From contig JBLXDJ010000002.1 of the NCBI GenBank assembly GCA_048264105.1, positions 124,001 to 188,000 of the forward strand: DNA of 64,000 nucleotides. Reading direction: 5' to 3'. Shown in pieces: positions 16,148 to 25,832 of this stretch; position 1 is the stretch's first letter; the number at the start of each line of letters is the position of its first letter. Source of the stretch: Oceanospirillum sp048264105 (GTDB lineage: Bacteria; Pseudomonadota; Gammaproteobacteria; Pseudomonadales; Halomonadaceae). The notes below the pieces were generated by a model that was given only the letters and a program-made list of their open reading frames with translations, was not told the origin of the DNA and ran no database searches. Made by a program: the position numbers and the translations under genes.

Positions 16148-18255
16148 GTAAAAGGAAAAACTGCTGGCGATTAAATCCGGGACTGACCCTTGTTATCAGT
16201 TTGGTGATGATCTCATTTGTTTCTCTGGATCGTTGGCTGGAATATGAATACACCCTGATTCCGCAGGAAAAAACACGGCAGCAAGCCAGCTTTCATGAGA
16301 ACAGCGCCCGTATGTGGCAGGTGGTCTCGGATCTGATGCTGAACGACAATCGCGCCACAACCGAAAGCTTTATTACCGGTTACTCCGGCGATTCAGGTTT
16401 TCGACTGATCACTCTGGTCGATGATGGCCGTATTCTCCTGTCCAATAATCTCTCCCTGAAAGGAGCCTCGGTGAAACCGGTCAGCTGTTATCAGGGCGCC
16501 TGGGTCAGTCAGGCGATTACAGAATTTAAACCGGTTATTGAAGGCCACCCCAGCCGTGAGAACCGTATCTGTGCTGCGATGCCGGTCACCCTGCTTGAGC
16601 GCGGTGCCTCTCTGCGACCTGAAAGTCTGGCGGTTCTGGTGGTTGAGTACGATATGTCGCCGGCCATTGCGTCGCTGAAAAAACAGTTCTGGAATATTGA
16701 GCAGTGGTCCCGTCATCTGGTTTTCTCACTGCTTTTAGCCTTTATTATCTCCGTCATTATGAATCGCTTTGTGATTAAGCCCTTGCAGCTGATCCGCCAG
16801 AGAATGACCGAATATGCTCAGGGTAATGTACTGGCCCGGGTCGAGCTGACCGGCAACTGTGAGCTGGTGGAAGTGGCTGAGAATTTTAATGAGTTGGCCG
16901 ACCAGATCAGTGAGGCTGAACGAGCTGTCCGACGCAGCGAAGAGCGCTGGGTTAAGGCGCTGGATGCCGCAGGTGATGGTGTCTGGGACTGGGATTTGCG
17001 TAACGGTACGCTGTTCTATTCAAGCCAGTGGAAGCTGATGCTGGGCTACAGCGGTGATGATATTTCAGACTCGCTGGAAGAGTGGGAAAGTCGGGTTCAT
17101 CCCGATGATCTGCCTCGGGCGATACAGGATATGGAAGACCATCTTGCCGGTAAAAAAGAGGTCTACCGCACTGTTTATCGTATGCGGTGTAAAAACGGTG
17201 AATATAAGTGGTTCTTTGATCGGGGGATGGTCTTTGAGCGGGATGCGGAAGGAAATGCCCTGCGGGTAACGGGCACGCATACCGATATCACCGAACAGAA
17301 GAATACTGAGGCTGCCCTGCAGGAGAGTCAGCAGCAGTTTGAGCTGGCGATGATGGGGTCCAACGATGGTCTGTGGGACTGGCAGATCAGTGATAATCAG
17401 GTCTATTTCTCCCCCCGCTGGAAGCTGATGCTGGGCTATGAGGATGATGAGCTGGAGAACGATTTCAGCGTCTGGGAGTCTCTGATACACCCTGAAGATC
17501 TGTCGCTGGCCAAAGATGAAGTGGCCCGCTGTGTCACCGGTAAAAAGGATCTCTACGAAGTGGAGTTCCGTCTGCGACACAAGCACGGGCACTGGGTCTC
17601 CGTACTGTCCCGCGCTATTGTGGTGAAAGATGATGACGGGCATGTGTCCCGATTAGTGGGCACCCACATGGATCTGACCGAAATACGGGAAGTGCAGAGA
17701 CAGTTGGAAGAAAGCCGAAAGCAGCTCAAGAAAATGGCGTTTTACGATGCCCTGACCGGTTTACCGAACCGTCGCTTGCTTGAAGATCGGATGGAGAGCA
17801 TCTTAGACGATAGCCGGAGTAACGGCGATATTATGGCTGTGGCGATGATGGATCTGGATGGCTTTAAACAGGTCAACGACTCCATGGGGCATGATGTCGG
17901 CGATGAACTGCTGAAAGCGGTGGCAGGTCGTCTTAACCTTTGCATGCGCGACAGTGACACCATTGCACGACTGGGTGGCGATGAGTTTGTGCTGCTGTTT
18001 ACTGAGCTGCCCGATACCTCAGCGGTTGAAAGTGGTCTGGAGCGGGTGATCAGTGTTATCGGAAAGCCTTATCAGATTGAAGGTCAGGAGTGTCATGTCA
18101 CCGCCAGTATTGGTGTGGCATTCTTCCCCAATGATGCCCAGACAGGTGATACACTCTTACGGTATGCCGATCTGGCGATGTATCGCTCGAAGCAGGCAGG
18201 TCGAAATCAGTTCAGTATCTATGAAGCCTACATGAGCGACTTCGATCAGGAATAA
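16144..18255 (+). CDS. Membrane PAS-PAS-GGDEF diguanylate cyclase
   Basis: The 703-residue product has one helix near residues 12-29, a periplasmic domain to about 190, a second helix (about 195-212), a HAMP region, two PAS domains with PAC-type ends (about 270-385 and 395-515) and a C-terminal GGDEF domain. The active-site GGDEF is intact, with an RDSD inhibitory site exactly five residues before it, so it should synthesise cyclic-di-GMP under product control. It overlaps the binding-lipoprotein gene by 4 nt and is followed 64 nt later by another GGDEF gene. The periplasmic part is the natural docking surface for the lipoprotein. Confidence 0.92.
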   Translation: MSKRKNCWRLNPGLTLVISLVMISFVSLDRWLEYEYTLIPQEKTRQQASFHENSARMWQVVSDLMLNDNRATTESFITGYSGDSGFRLITLVDDGRILLSNNLSLKGASVKPVSCYQGAWVSQAITEFKPVIEGHPSRENRICAAMPVTLLERGASLRPESLAVLVVEYDMSPAIASLKKQFWNIEQWSRHLVFSLLLAFIISVIMNRFVIKPLQLIRQRMTEYAQGNVLARVELTGNCELVEVAENFNELADQISEAERAVRRSEERWVKALDAAGDGVWDWDLRNGTLFYSSQWKLMLGYSGDDISDSLEEWESRVHPDDLPRAIQDMEDHLAGKKEVYRTVYRMRCKNGEYKWFFDRGMVFERDAEGNALRVTGTHTDITEQKNTEAALQESQQQFELAMMGSNDGLWDWQISDNQVYFSPRWKLMLGYEDDELENDFSVWESLIHPEDLSLAKDEVARCVTGKKDLYEVEFRLRHKHGHWVSVLSRAIVVKDDDGHVSRLVGTHMDLTEIREVQRQLEESRKQLKKMAFYDALTGLPNRRLLEDRMESILDDSRSNGDIMAVAMMDLDGFKQVNDSMGHDVGDELLKAVAGRLNLCMRDSDTIARLGGDEFVLLFTELPDTSAVESGLERVISVIGKPYQIEGQECHVTASIGVAFFPNDAQTGDTLLRYADLAMYRSKQAGRNQFSIYEAYMSDFDQE

Positions 18256-18319
18256 CCAAACCTGCCATCACTGAGAAAACTCAATATCTGATGGCAGCCG
18301 CTGACAGGCAGGCGAACGT

Positions 18320-19567
18320 TTGAAGAAAAAATACAGATTAACCCCACTCAGCATTATCTGGCTGACCCTGCTGTGTCTTGTGGTCGCGGGCTTTTCGTTG
18401 CTGTTTAACCTGAACTCTCTTGAGCGTGCCAGTATGCAGATGGTGCAGATTAAGGGACAGACCGTATTCCACCTGATTCAGACGACCCGTCACTGGAATG
18501 CCCGCCATGGTGGTGTCTATGTTCCGATCACAGAAGAGACACCGGCCAATCCGTTGCTCAAAGTTGAAGAGCGCGACATCGTAACGCCTAACGGTATTCC
18601 ACTTACGATGGTTAACCCTGCCTATATGACCCGTCAGTTAGGTGAATTGCTTAAAGGTTCGGATGTTGAGATTCATCTGACCAGCCTAAACCCGCTGAAT
18701 AAATCTAATGAGGCTGATCCTTGGGAAACCCGGGCGCTGAAATCCTTTGAACAGGGCGTCAGGGTTCAGGCCGGACTTGAGGGGGATCACTACCGCTACA
18801 TGGAGCCCCTGATTACCGAAAAAGTCTGTCTGGATTGCCACCGGGAGCAGGGCTACCGTGAAGGGGATATTCGCGGTGGGCTGAGCCTGAAATTCCCCCG
18901 TTCAGATATTGATGCTCTGGTACATGCCCTGAAAGAAGATGTTAAAAAAGCCCATGTCGGGCTCTTTTTCTCCCTTTGGGTTCTGGGCTATCTGGTCAAT
19001 ATCGGCTTTGTTCGCCTCAAAGGCAGTCTGCGGGTTGCCGCCGACAAAGAGGCTAAACTGAATAACCTTGCCATGACAGATGAGCTGACCGGTATTCTGA
19101 ACCGACGCAGTCTGATGGAAGCCTACGAGCAGTCGATGAATCTTGCGGAGCGTAAGGGCTGGCCTCTGTCGGTGCTGATGCTGGATATTGATCACTTCAA
19201 GCAGGTTAACGATCAGCATGGTCATCAGATGGGGGATGAGGTGCTGGTACGCTTTGCCCGTTCTGTGTCGGCCACGTTGCGGGAGAGTGACCTGATGGGG
19301 CGCTACGGCGGCGAAGAGTTTCTGATCATCATGCAGGATGAAGATGTTAATGGGGCTTTTTCAGCGGCAGAGCGGATTCGTAAGGTCGTCCAGTCGATGA
19401 GCTTTCAGGGGGCGACCCCTTTTACCGTTCAGGTGAGTATTGGTGTTGCCGAACGTACCCAGTTTGGTGATACCAGCCCTGAGGAGTTACTGAAGGCCGC
19501 TGATGTTGCACTTTATCGGGCGAAAAATACCGGGCGTAACAGAACCTGTATGGCCGAGGCGGGATAA
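18320..19567 (+). CDS. DUF3365 (heme-type sensor) GGDEF diguanylate cyclase
   Basis: The 415-residue product has a helix at about 10-30, a periplasmic DUF3365/Tll0287-like domain (about 35-205), a second helix (about 212-232) and a GGDEF domain. The sensor carries CLDCH (C170, C173, H174), the c-type heme attachment motif known in this family, suggesting redox or gas sensing. GGEEF (330-334) and the RESD inhibitory site (321-324) are intact. The first codon must be TTG at 18320, because the next good ATG lies after the membrane helix; the ribosome site is weak. It lies 64 nt after the PAS-GGDEF gene, likely in the same operon. Confidence 0.88.
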   Translation: MKKKYRLTPLSIIWLTLLCLVVAGFSLLFNLNSLERASMQMVQIKGQTVFHLIQTTRHWNARHGGVYVPITEETPANPLLKVEERDIVTPNGIPLTMVNPAYMTRQLGELLKGSDVEIHLTSLNPLNKSNEADPWETRALKSFEQGVRVQAGLEGDHYRYMEPLITEKVCLDCHREQGYREGDIRGGLSLKFPRSDIDALVHALKEDVKKAHVGLFFSLWVLGYLVNIGFVRLKGSLRVAADKEAKLNNLAMTDELTGILNRRSLMEAYEQSMNLAERKGWPLSVLMLDIDHFKQVNDQHGHQMGDEVLVRFARSVSATLRESDLMGRYGGEEFLIIMQDEDVNGAFSAAERIRKVVQSMSFQGATPFTVQVSIGVAERTQFGDTSPEELLKAADVALYRAKNTGRNRTCMAEAG

Positions 19568-19651
19568 CAAGTTCAGAACCTTTCAATGGGTAAGCTGTTT
19601 GGGAGCTTGGACGTTAAGTGGTAGCTTGGCTGTTAAGGGGAACTGCAGGTT

Positions 19652-19686
19652 AAAAAAAAGATGCTGAATGATCAGCACCTTTTTTG
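19652..19686. terminator. Bidirectional rho-independent terminator
   Basis: An A-run, GATGCTGA, a short loop, TCAGCACC and a T-run form a hairpin with one A-C mismatch. It is flanked by A/T tracts on both sides and so serves the GGDEF gene (plus) and the Kef gene (minus). Just upstream, AGCTTGG.(C/T)GTTAAG occurs twice in tandem. Confidence 0.85.
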
Positions 19687-19714
19687 TTTGTCACAGCTTT
19701 AGTCCGTTGGCAGA

Positions 19715-21424
19715 TCAGCTCTTATCGGTGACCAGAGCCTGATAACCATCTTCACGAACGGCATCCAGAAGATTGGTAACTTCCTTCTCTTTCACATGAA
19801 TCATCTTCAGCGCTTCGCCGCCCAGATGCAGGCTGCTTTCCATCGCCTCAGGGAAGGCATTGGTGGCACCGGCTTCGATCAGCTCATTACAGGACGCAAG
19901 ATCGCGGGCACGGGAGATAATCGGTACATCGGGATAATCGGTACGGATATGATGAACCGCCCGCAGCGCCGATGGGGTATGGTCGATGGTCATTACCACC
20001 AGAGAGGCTTCACCCATGTGTGCCGCTTCCAGCAGATGATGATCACCCACATCCCCGTAGTAAACCGGCATCCCCAACTCCTGACCTTTAGCGATATGAG
20101 TCGGGTTGGTGTCAAAGGCGATGTAAGGCACGCCGCGCTCTTCCAGCAGAGTCGCAACGGTATAACCCACACGACCAAAACCGCCGATAATCACACGACC
20201 CTGACTGTTCTGAGCCGGAATCTCGATCTGAGGAAGCTCGTCGTCCTCATCTTTGCTGGCCAGCATCTTGTTCAGACTGTCGGCCGCTTTCAGTGCCAGA
20301 GGTGTCACCACCATGGAAACCGAAATAACACCCACCGCCAGAACGAAGGTTTCATCACTGATCACCTGCAGCGCTTTTGCCGAGCCGAACAGAACAAAGC
20401 CAAACTCACCGCCCTGAGAGAGGAGCAGAGCAATACGGATCGCCTGCTGGCGCACATAACCAAAGGCCATGGCCAGACCCAGCAGGACCACAAACTTCAG
20501 TACAACGATCACAACAATATGCTGCATAAAGAGCAGCGGCTTGGAAGCCAGTGCGCCGATGTCGATCGACATACCCACCGCCACAAAGAACAGGCTCATC
20601 AGCATGCCTTTGTAGGGTTCGATCAGAGCCTGAACCTGCAGGCGATATTTAGAACCAGACAGCAGCATACCCATGATAAAGGCACCCAGCGCCATGGAGA
20701 TTCCGGCGTAGTGCATCGACCAGGCTGACAGGAAAACAGCCATCATCACGACCAGCAGAAAGCCTTCTTTGTTGCCTCGCTTGGAGAGAGCGTCCAGTGT
20801 CATTGGCAGAATATAACGGCCGAAAACACCGATCAGCATCAGCATACCGGCAACGGTTCCGAACTGTTGCCACATGGGAACTTCAGAGGAGAGGCGGCCG
20901 GTCTGGGACAGGATGGGTACGATCGCCAACAGTGGAACAATCGCCAGATCCTGCATCAGCAGAATAGAAAAGGCGGCGGTACCGTGGCGGCTGTTGATCT
21001 CGCCACTCTCCTGCAGCATCTGCAGCACCATGGCTGTAGACGACAGAGCAAAGGTCAGGCCGATCAGCAGGGCGCTGGTCCAGTGAGGCTCAAAGAACAG
21101 GAAGTAAGCAGCAATGACCGCGCCGGAGAGCAGAATCTGCAGCAGGCCGAGCCCGAAAACTTCACGCCGCATCGACCAGAGTCGGGCAGGCTTCATCTCA
21201 AGACCGATCAGGAACAGCAGCATCACGACACCCAGTTCGGTAAAGTGGCGAACATCTTCCACTTCTGTCGTGACCGCAGGGCCAAATGAATGTGGTCCAA
21301 CGGCGATACCGGCCACCAGAAGACCCAGAATAGAGCCCAGTCCGAAGTGTTTAAATACAGCAACCGCAATCGAGGTTGCGATAAGAACCATCAAGGCTGA
21401 GGTGATAAATGTATCCAGATGCAT
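19715..21424 (-). CDS. CPA2 monovalent cation:proton antiporter with RCK domain (KefB/KefC-like)
   Basis: The 569-residue inner-membrane protein has about 12 hydrophobic segments (residues 5-385) forming a Na+/H+-exchanger fold. A cytosolic TrkA-N/RCK domain (about 405-530) carries the GGFGRVGYTVA nucleotide-binding loop. It is the YbaL/KefB/KefC type, which exports K+ in exchange for protons, often under glutathione-adduct or nucleotide control. No KefF/KefG-like ancillary gene is adjacent. The intergenic DNA upstream (21425-21732) contains only a possible terminator. Confidence 0.92.
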   Translation of the reverse strand: MHLDTFITSALMVLIATSIAVAVFKHFGLGSILGLLVAGIAVGPHSFGPAVTTEVEDVRHFTELGVVMLLFLIGLEMKPARLWSMRREVFGLGLLQILLSGAVIAAYFLFFEPHWTSALLIGLTFALSSTAMVLQMLQESGEINSRHGTAAFSILLMQDLAIVPLLAIVPILSQTGRLSSEVPMWQQFGTVAGMLMLIGVFGRYILPMTLDALSKRGNKEGFLLVVMMAVFLSAWSMHYAGISMALGAFIMGMLLSGSKYRLQVQALIEPYKGMLMSLFFVAVGMSIDIGALASKPLLFMQHIVVIVVLKFVVLLGLAMAFGYVRQQAIRIALLLSQGGEFGFVLFGSAKALQVISDETFVLAVGVISVSMVVTPLALKAADSLNKMLASKDEDDELPQIEIPAQNSQGRVIIGGFGRVGYTVATLLEERGVPYIAFDTNPTHIAKGQELGMPVYYGDVGDHHLLEAAHMGEASLVVMTIDHTPSALRAVHHIRTDYPDVPIISRARDLASCNELIEAGATNAFPEAMESSLHLGGEALKMIHVKEKEVTNLLDAVREDGYQALVTDKS

Positions 21425-21701
21425 TCGCTTGTTCCGTTGTTTGCGATGAGCGTGAAGCCAGACCGGAAAGCCTGACTGACCCTGCTAAGAACCCGACTGG
21501 TGGATTCAGTTCCGAGTTTACCTGACAGGGGGTGCGCTTTTGTTGCGCGGAAACCGGCATGAAACCGGTGTCTCAGAAATTGACGGGGGAAGTATAGGTG
21601 AAAAACGGACAAAGCATCAGTGGCTTAGGGTGGGGTATATCCGTTTTAACCTTTCTTCAGGCTGCTTAGCCGCAGCCTGATACAGAGGCATAACCCGACA
21701 A

Positions 21702-21724
21702 ATTGCGCGGCATTTTAGCGCAAT
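21702..21724 (-). terminator. Possible weak terminator after the response-regulator gene
   Basis: ATTGCGC and GCGCAAT form a 7-bp stem with a 9-nt loop just after the minus-strand stop at 21733. The following minus-strand bases are TTTGT, a short U tract. A second perfect hairpin (CAGGCTGC/GCAGCCTG, 21658-21679) lies further on without a U tract. Confidence 0.4.
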
Positions 21725-21732
21725 CGGCGGCA

Positions 21733-22626
21733 TTATCCCAGTTGAACCGTTGCAATGACACGATTGCCGCAGCCCTGATAATCGAGGCTGTCGAAGCTGA
21801 TTCTGCGTGCCATGGCGATGCCGCGACCGTGAAGATGGAAAACCCGTTCCGGCTGAATCTCCAGATAGGGAGCCCAGTCAAAACCCTGTCCTTCATCGGT
21901 GATGGTCAACGTAATCTGGTTCGGGCCTTTTTCGTACTGTACGACGACCTTACGGTCCTGATACTCAGGCTGGCGCAGGCGCTTCTCAACCTCTTCATGC
22001 CATTGGCGGCTCATCAGCAGATGGGTTTTTTCTTCATAGCTGATGTTCAGATTGCCGTGTTCAATGCCATTCACCAGCAGTTCAAGCAGGCCGGTGGCCA
22101 CTCGCTTAGGATCGGGGTACATCTGGCTGATGGCATTGGTTAACAGACGGGCTTCGTCCAGTGTGCGCAAACTGAATTCGGCTTTATCCAGCAGGCTCAG
22201 CGCCAGAGATGTTTCAGCCAGGGTTTCATTCAGTTTGCAGTAGTCGCGGTACTGGTTGGCGGCTTCGGTAACAATCGGAATCAGAAGCTCCCGCTGCAGC
22301 GGCTTGACCAGATAATAGTAGGCACCGGCATCAATACCCTGCTGAATGCTTTCCTGCTCGGAAGCGGCGGTTTCTATAATCACCGGGATTCGCTGCAGTT
22401 CCGGACTGCGTTTCAGGCGGTGCAGAAACTCCAGACCATCCATGCCGGGCAGATTACGGTCCAGCAGAATCGCATCAATAGATTCCCGATCTTCCTGCAG
22501 GAAATTCCATGCGCTCTCGGCGTTGGACATCAGGGTGACCTGAATATCTTCCTTGGTTAGCGTGTGCTCAATGAACCCGGCGATAATGTCTTCGTCCTCG
22601 ATGAGCAGAATATGATAGGGGCGCAT
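21733..22626 (-). CDS. Response regulator with C-terminal HATPase domain
   Basis: The 297-residue product has a receiver domain (1-120, phospho-acceptor D56, Lys in YLVKP). A C-terminal GHKL ATPase-like domain (about 165-297) has an N-box-like LLELLVNGIEHGN, DEGQGFDW and HGRGIAMAR. There is no dimerisation/phosphoacceptor His box, so this resembles anti-sigma-factor-type (RsbW-like) kinases rather than a sensor kinase. It lies 62 nt after the large hybrid kinase on the same strand, and AAGGAT precedes its ATG. It is probably the terminal output of that phosphorelay, perhaps acting on an anti-anti-sigma partner that I do not see here. Confidence 0.85.
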   Translation of the reverse strand: MRPYHILLIEDEDIIAGFIEHTLTKEDIQVTLMSNAESAWNFLQEDRESIDAILLDRNLPGMDGLEFLHRLKRSPELQRIPVIIETAASEQESIQQGIDAGAYYYLVKPLQRELLIPIVTEAANQYRDYCKLNETLAETSLALSLLDKAEFSLRTLDEARLLTNAISQMYPDPKRVATGLLELLVNGIEHGNLNISYEEKTHLLMSRQWHEEVEKRLRQPEYQDRKVVVQYEKGPNQITLTITDEGQGFDWAPYLEIQPERVFHLHGRGIAMARRISFDSLDYQGCGNRVIATVQLG

Positions 22627-22688
22627 GTTATATCCTTACGTTAGGTCGGCCGGTCGAAGTCCTAGTATAGCGGTTGGTTATTTCTATT

Positions 22689-25600
22689 TCACACATAACC
22701 GGAAATCGTATTCAGTGTTTTGGATAAAGTAGCAGAAACGACCGGAAGCTTGTGTTTCTTAATCGTTTCAGTCTGTTCTTTTCCATCTCTGAGTTGTTGT
22801 TCCAGCTGATTGAGCTCCTGCTGCAGTGCCAGCAGATACAGACTACCGGCCGCTCCTTTGACTTTATGGGCCAGACCTTCTGCTTTGTCCCTCTGGTTGT
22901 CATTCAGCAGCTGTTCAAGCTCTTCGCAGCAACTGCCGTACTGAGTCACAAACTGTTTCAGAAAATGCTGCAGTGATGCCTTATCACCCCAGTTAAAAAG
23001 TGCGGTGGCTTCATCCAGAACCGGCAGGTCAGGTGTGCTGTAAGAGGTGCTGTAAGAGTTGCTGTCTGTGGTTGTCGTTGAGGCAGCGGCTTCCGTTATG
23101 ACGGGTGCTTTGTCGGGGTGAACCCCGGTGGTGTTATCACCCGCTGCGGAAAGATAATCCTGCAGGCAGGTCATGATCTGCTTAAGGGTAAAGGGTTTTG
23201 TCAGAACCTGATCAGCACCGGCTTCAATCGCCTGCAGGTGGGCCGATTCAGTGATGCCTGCGGTTAAGGCGATGACCGGCGTGTGGTTATAGTCGGCATT
23301 AGCCCTGATCCGGCGGATCGCTTCATAGCCATCCATCACCGGCATCTGCAGATCCATCATAATAAGATCCGGCCGTTCTCCGGCTATGCTGTCGATCACC
23401 TGCAGCGCCTGCGCCCCATCCTCCGCGAGCACAGCCGTTCCTTCGGCACGTTCAATGATGCGCTTAGCGATATCCCGGTTCAGAGGGCTGTCATCCGCCA
23501 CCAGCAGCTTTTTACCTTTCAGGGAGATGGCGACCGGCTCGGCGTCAGGCTGCCGGTGCAGCTGTTCCGATTCAGCAAGGGGGAAGGTGAGTGTGAAGCT
23601 GAAGCAGGCTCCCTGACCCGGCTGGCTTTTCAGGGTCAGATCGCCGCCCATCAGTTTTATCAGTTGCTGGCTGATGGCCAGTCCCAGCCCTGTGCCGCCG
23701 TACTCCCGTGTGACGGAGTTGTCGGCCTGAGTAAAGGCGTTAAAAATGGCCTCCTGCTGAGCTTCGTCAATACCGGGGCCGGTATCGGTCACGCTGAAGC
23801 TCAGGGTGGCTTTTTTACTGTCCTGATTCAGCGCTTTAACATGAATGCTGACCTTGCCGGTATCGGTAAACTTAATGCTGTTGCTGATCAGGTTCAGCAT
23901 GATCTGGCTTAGCCGGTACTGGTCTCCGACCAGCAGGAGGCGTTCGGTACCGCCGGTATTCAGATGCAGTTTCAGTCCTTTGCGTTCGGCCTGTGCTTCG
24001 TTCAGTGCCAGCAGTTGCCCCAGCAGATTCTGCAGACTGAACGGTTTGGTTTCCAGAGAAAGACCACCGGCTTCAATCTTGGAGAAGTCGAGCACATCGT
24101 TGACGATATGCAGCAGGTTTTCTCCGGCTGTGCGTATGTTTTGACTCAGCGCCTGAGCATTTTCCGGCAGGGCTTCCTGCTCCAGCAGCTCACCCAGAAC
24201 CAGAATGGCGTTCAGCGGTGTGCGTATCTCGTGGCTCATATTGGCCAGAAAATCACTTTTCAGTTTGGCCAGACGCTCCGCATCTTCCCGTGCCCGCTCC
24301 AGATGGCGGGTTTTCCGGATGTGAATCTCTTTAAGCTGACGCTCTGACTCAATGCGGGCGCTGATATCTTCCAGTGTGGCCAGAATAAAAATCTCGCCCT
24401 CGCTTTCGTAGGGGCTCAGACCGATCTCAACGTCAACCAGAGTGCCATCTTTGCGGATACCCTGCAGGTTTTGCCCGTCCTTCATCATCTTCCGGCGCGG
24501 TTGCAGATGGTTCAGATAAGCGGTGCGCTCTTTTACGTGGTTTTTGCGCATCGCCACAGGAATCAGGTGCTCTACCGGCAACCCGGTCAGCTCAAAGGCG
24601 CTGTAGCCAAACAGTGTCTCCAGTGCCGGGTTAACCAGTGTGATATTACCCTCGCCGTTACAGACCAGAAGCGGGGTGTGGGAGGCGTTGAATATCACGC
24701 GGAAACGCTGCTCGTCTTCGCGCTGTTTACTGAGTTGTTCCGCCTGAATCTGGTTTTGCAGCGCCTGTTGCTCTGCGGTTTGTTGCGCCTGTTGCGCTTT
24801 TAAAAGCCGGTAAAGCTGATAACCCGAGGCGCTGAGTATGATCAGCAGAATCAGTAAGCCGCTGCCCCAGTATTGCAGGCGTAACAGGTTGAGCTCTGCA
24901 GGGTCGCGCTTGAGCAGCAAGAAACCCATCGAGTGATTGTTAAACACTTTTGGATCATTGTCCGGATACAGCGGTTGCCAGCTCCAAAGGCCTCCGCCGG
25001 TCATGGACTGGGTTTGCTCAAAGTTGTGCATCTCCTGCCAGATATCAGCATGCTGTTTCTTAAAGCTATTCTTATGCGGCAGTTGGAAACCCCATTCAAG
25101 GGTGTTGTCTTTATGGTGCAGCCAGAAACCCTCCGGGTTGATCAGCTGGATTCGGGCCGCGTGTGTTTCCAGCACCTGATGTAACTCCCGGAGGTATTCG
25201 CGGGCATCGATATTAATAATGAGGATGCCCCGGGGCTGGTCTTCATCGGCCAGCGGAATGGCCATGCGCAGGGTGGGTCTGTGGGGGAGTTCAAGGGTGC
25301 CACGTTCGACATTCAGGTCCATCGGTGACAGATACAGCTGATGGGTGCCCGCCAGTTTCATCGTCTGCTTAAAATAGTAGCGCCCTGACTTATCCTGAAG
25401 CTGATCATCCGGTATGCGACGAATCGCCGGCTTTCTGTCGGCATCACGTTCCATGCGAAGCCGTTCTCTGCCGTTCTGGTCAATCCAGCGAACCTGAAAG
25501 TAATTTTTGTTACGACTAAGCAGCGAAGAGAAGGCGTTCTCCATACCTCTGAGATCGCCTTCGGGATTGTGCAGGCTATTCAGAAACAGCGTTTCTGTCC

Positions 25601-25832
25601 GCAGGCTGATCAGGTGCTGCTGTGGTGGCTGAAGGTTTTTCTGCAGACTGATGGCACTGCGTTCCAGCAGAGCCTGTTCCTGTAGCTTAATAAGGCTGAG
25701 TTCATTCTCGTAAAGCATACGCGTGATCAGGCCTGCCAGCAGAATAGCTCCCAGCGTCAGAGGCAGGAAGGTACGCATAAACAGAGAACCGATGGGCATG
25801 GCTTTCACTTCCTGTAATGCCTCCGGGCGCAT
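22689..25832 (-). CDS. Hybrid sensor histidine kinase with REC and HPt domains
   Basis: The 1047-residue product has an N-terminal helix (about 20-40), a large periplasmic Cache-like sensor (45-315), a second helix (about 322-340), PAS (375-495), HisKA with the SHEIRTP box (H534), HATPase (640-750; TGLGLAIS), a receiver domain (D827), a Ser/Thr-rich linker (about 905-935) and an HPt domain (AHKVKGAAGS, H989). This is a complete four-step phosphorelay in one chain. Two in-frame ATGs (25832 and 25799) both have AGGAAG-like sites, so the exact start is open. The receiver-ATPase gene immediately downstream is the likely acceptor. Confidence 0.93.
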   Translation of the reverse strand: MRPEALQEVKAMPIGSLFMRTFLPLTLGAILLAGLITRMLYENELSLIKLQEQALLERSAISLQKNLQPPQQHLISLRTETLFLNSLHNPEGDLRGMENAFSSLLSRNKNYFQVRWIDQNGRERLRMERDADRKPAIRRIPDDQLQDKSGRYYFKQTMKLAGTHQLYLSPMDLNVERGTLELPHRPTLRMAIPLADEDQPRGILIINIDAREYLRELHQVLETHAARIQLINPEGFWLHHKDNTLEWGFQLPHKNSFKKQHADIWQEMHNFEQTQSMTGGGLWSWQPLYPDNDPKVFNNHSMGFLLLKRDPAELNLLRLQYWGSGLLILLIILSASGYQLYRLLKAQQAQQTAEQQALQNQIQAEQLSKQREDEQRFRVIFNASHTPLLVCNGEGNITLVNPALETLFGYSAFELTGLPVEHLIPVAMRKNHVKERTAYLNHLQPRRKMMKDGQNLQGIRKDGTLVDVEIGLSPYESEGEIFILATLEDISARIESERQLKEIHIRKTRHLERAREDAERLAKLKSDFLANMSHEIRTPLNAILVLGELLEQEALPENAQALSQNIRTAGENLLHIVNDVLDFSKIEAGGLSLETKPFSLQNLLGQLLALNEAQAERKGLKLHLNTGGTERLLLVGDQYRLSQIMLNLISNSIKFTDTGKVSIHVKALNQDSKKATLSFSVTDTGPGIDEAQQEAIFNAFTQADNSVTREYGGTGLGLAISQQLIKLMGGDLTLKSQPGQGACFSFTLTFPLAESEQLHRQPDAEPVAISLKGKKLLVADDSPLNRDIAKRIIERAEGTAVLAEDGAQALQVIDSIAGERPDLIMMDLQMPVMDGYEAIRRIRANADYNHTPVIALTAGITESAHLQAIEAGADQVLTKPFTLKQIMTCLQDYLSAAGDNTTGVHPDKAPVITEAAASTTTTDSNSYSTSYSTPDLPVLDEATALFNWGDKASLQHFLKQFVTQYGSCCEELEQLLNDNQRDKAEGLAHKVKGAAGSLYLLALQQELNQLEQQLRDGKEQTETIKKHKLPVVSATLSKTLNTISGYV

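Noticed and set aside
21658..21679. CAGGCTGC/GCAGCCTG hairpin as terminator
   Set aside because: The stem is perfect, but no T tract follows on either strand.
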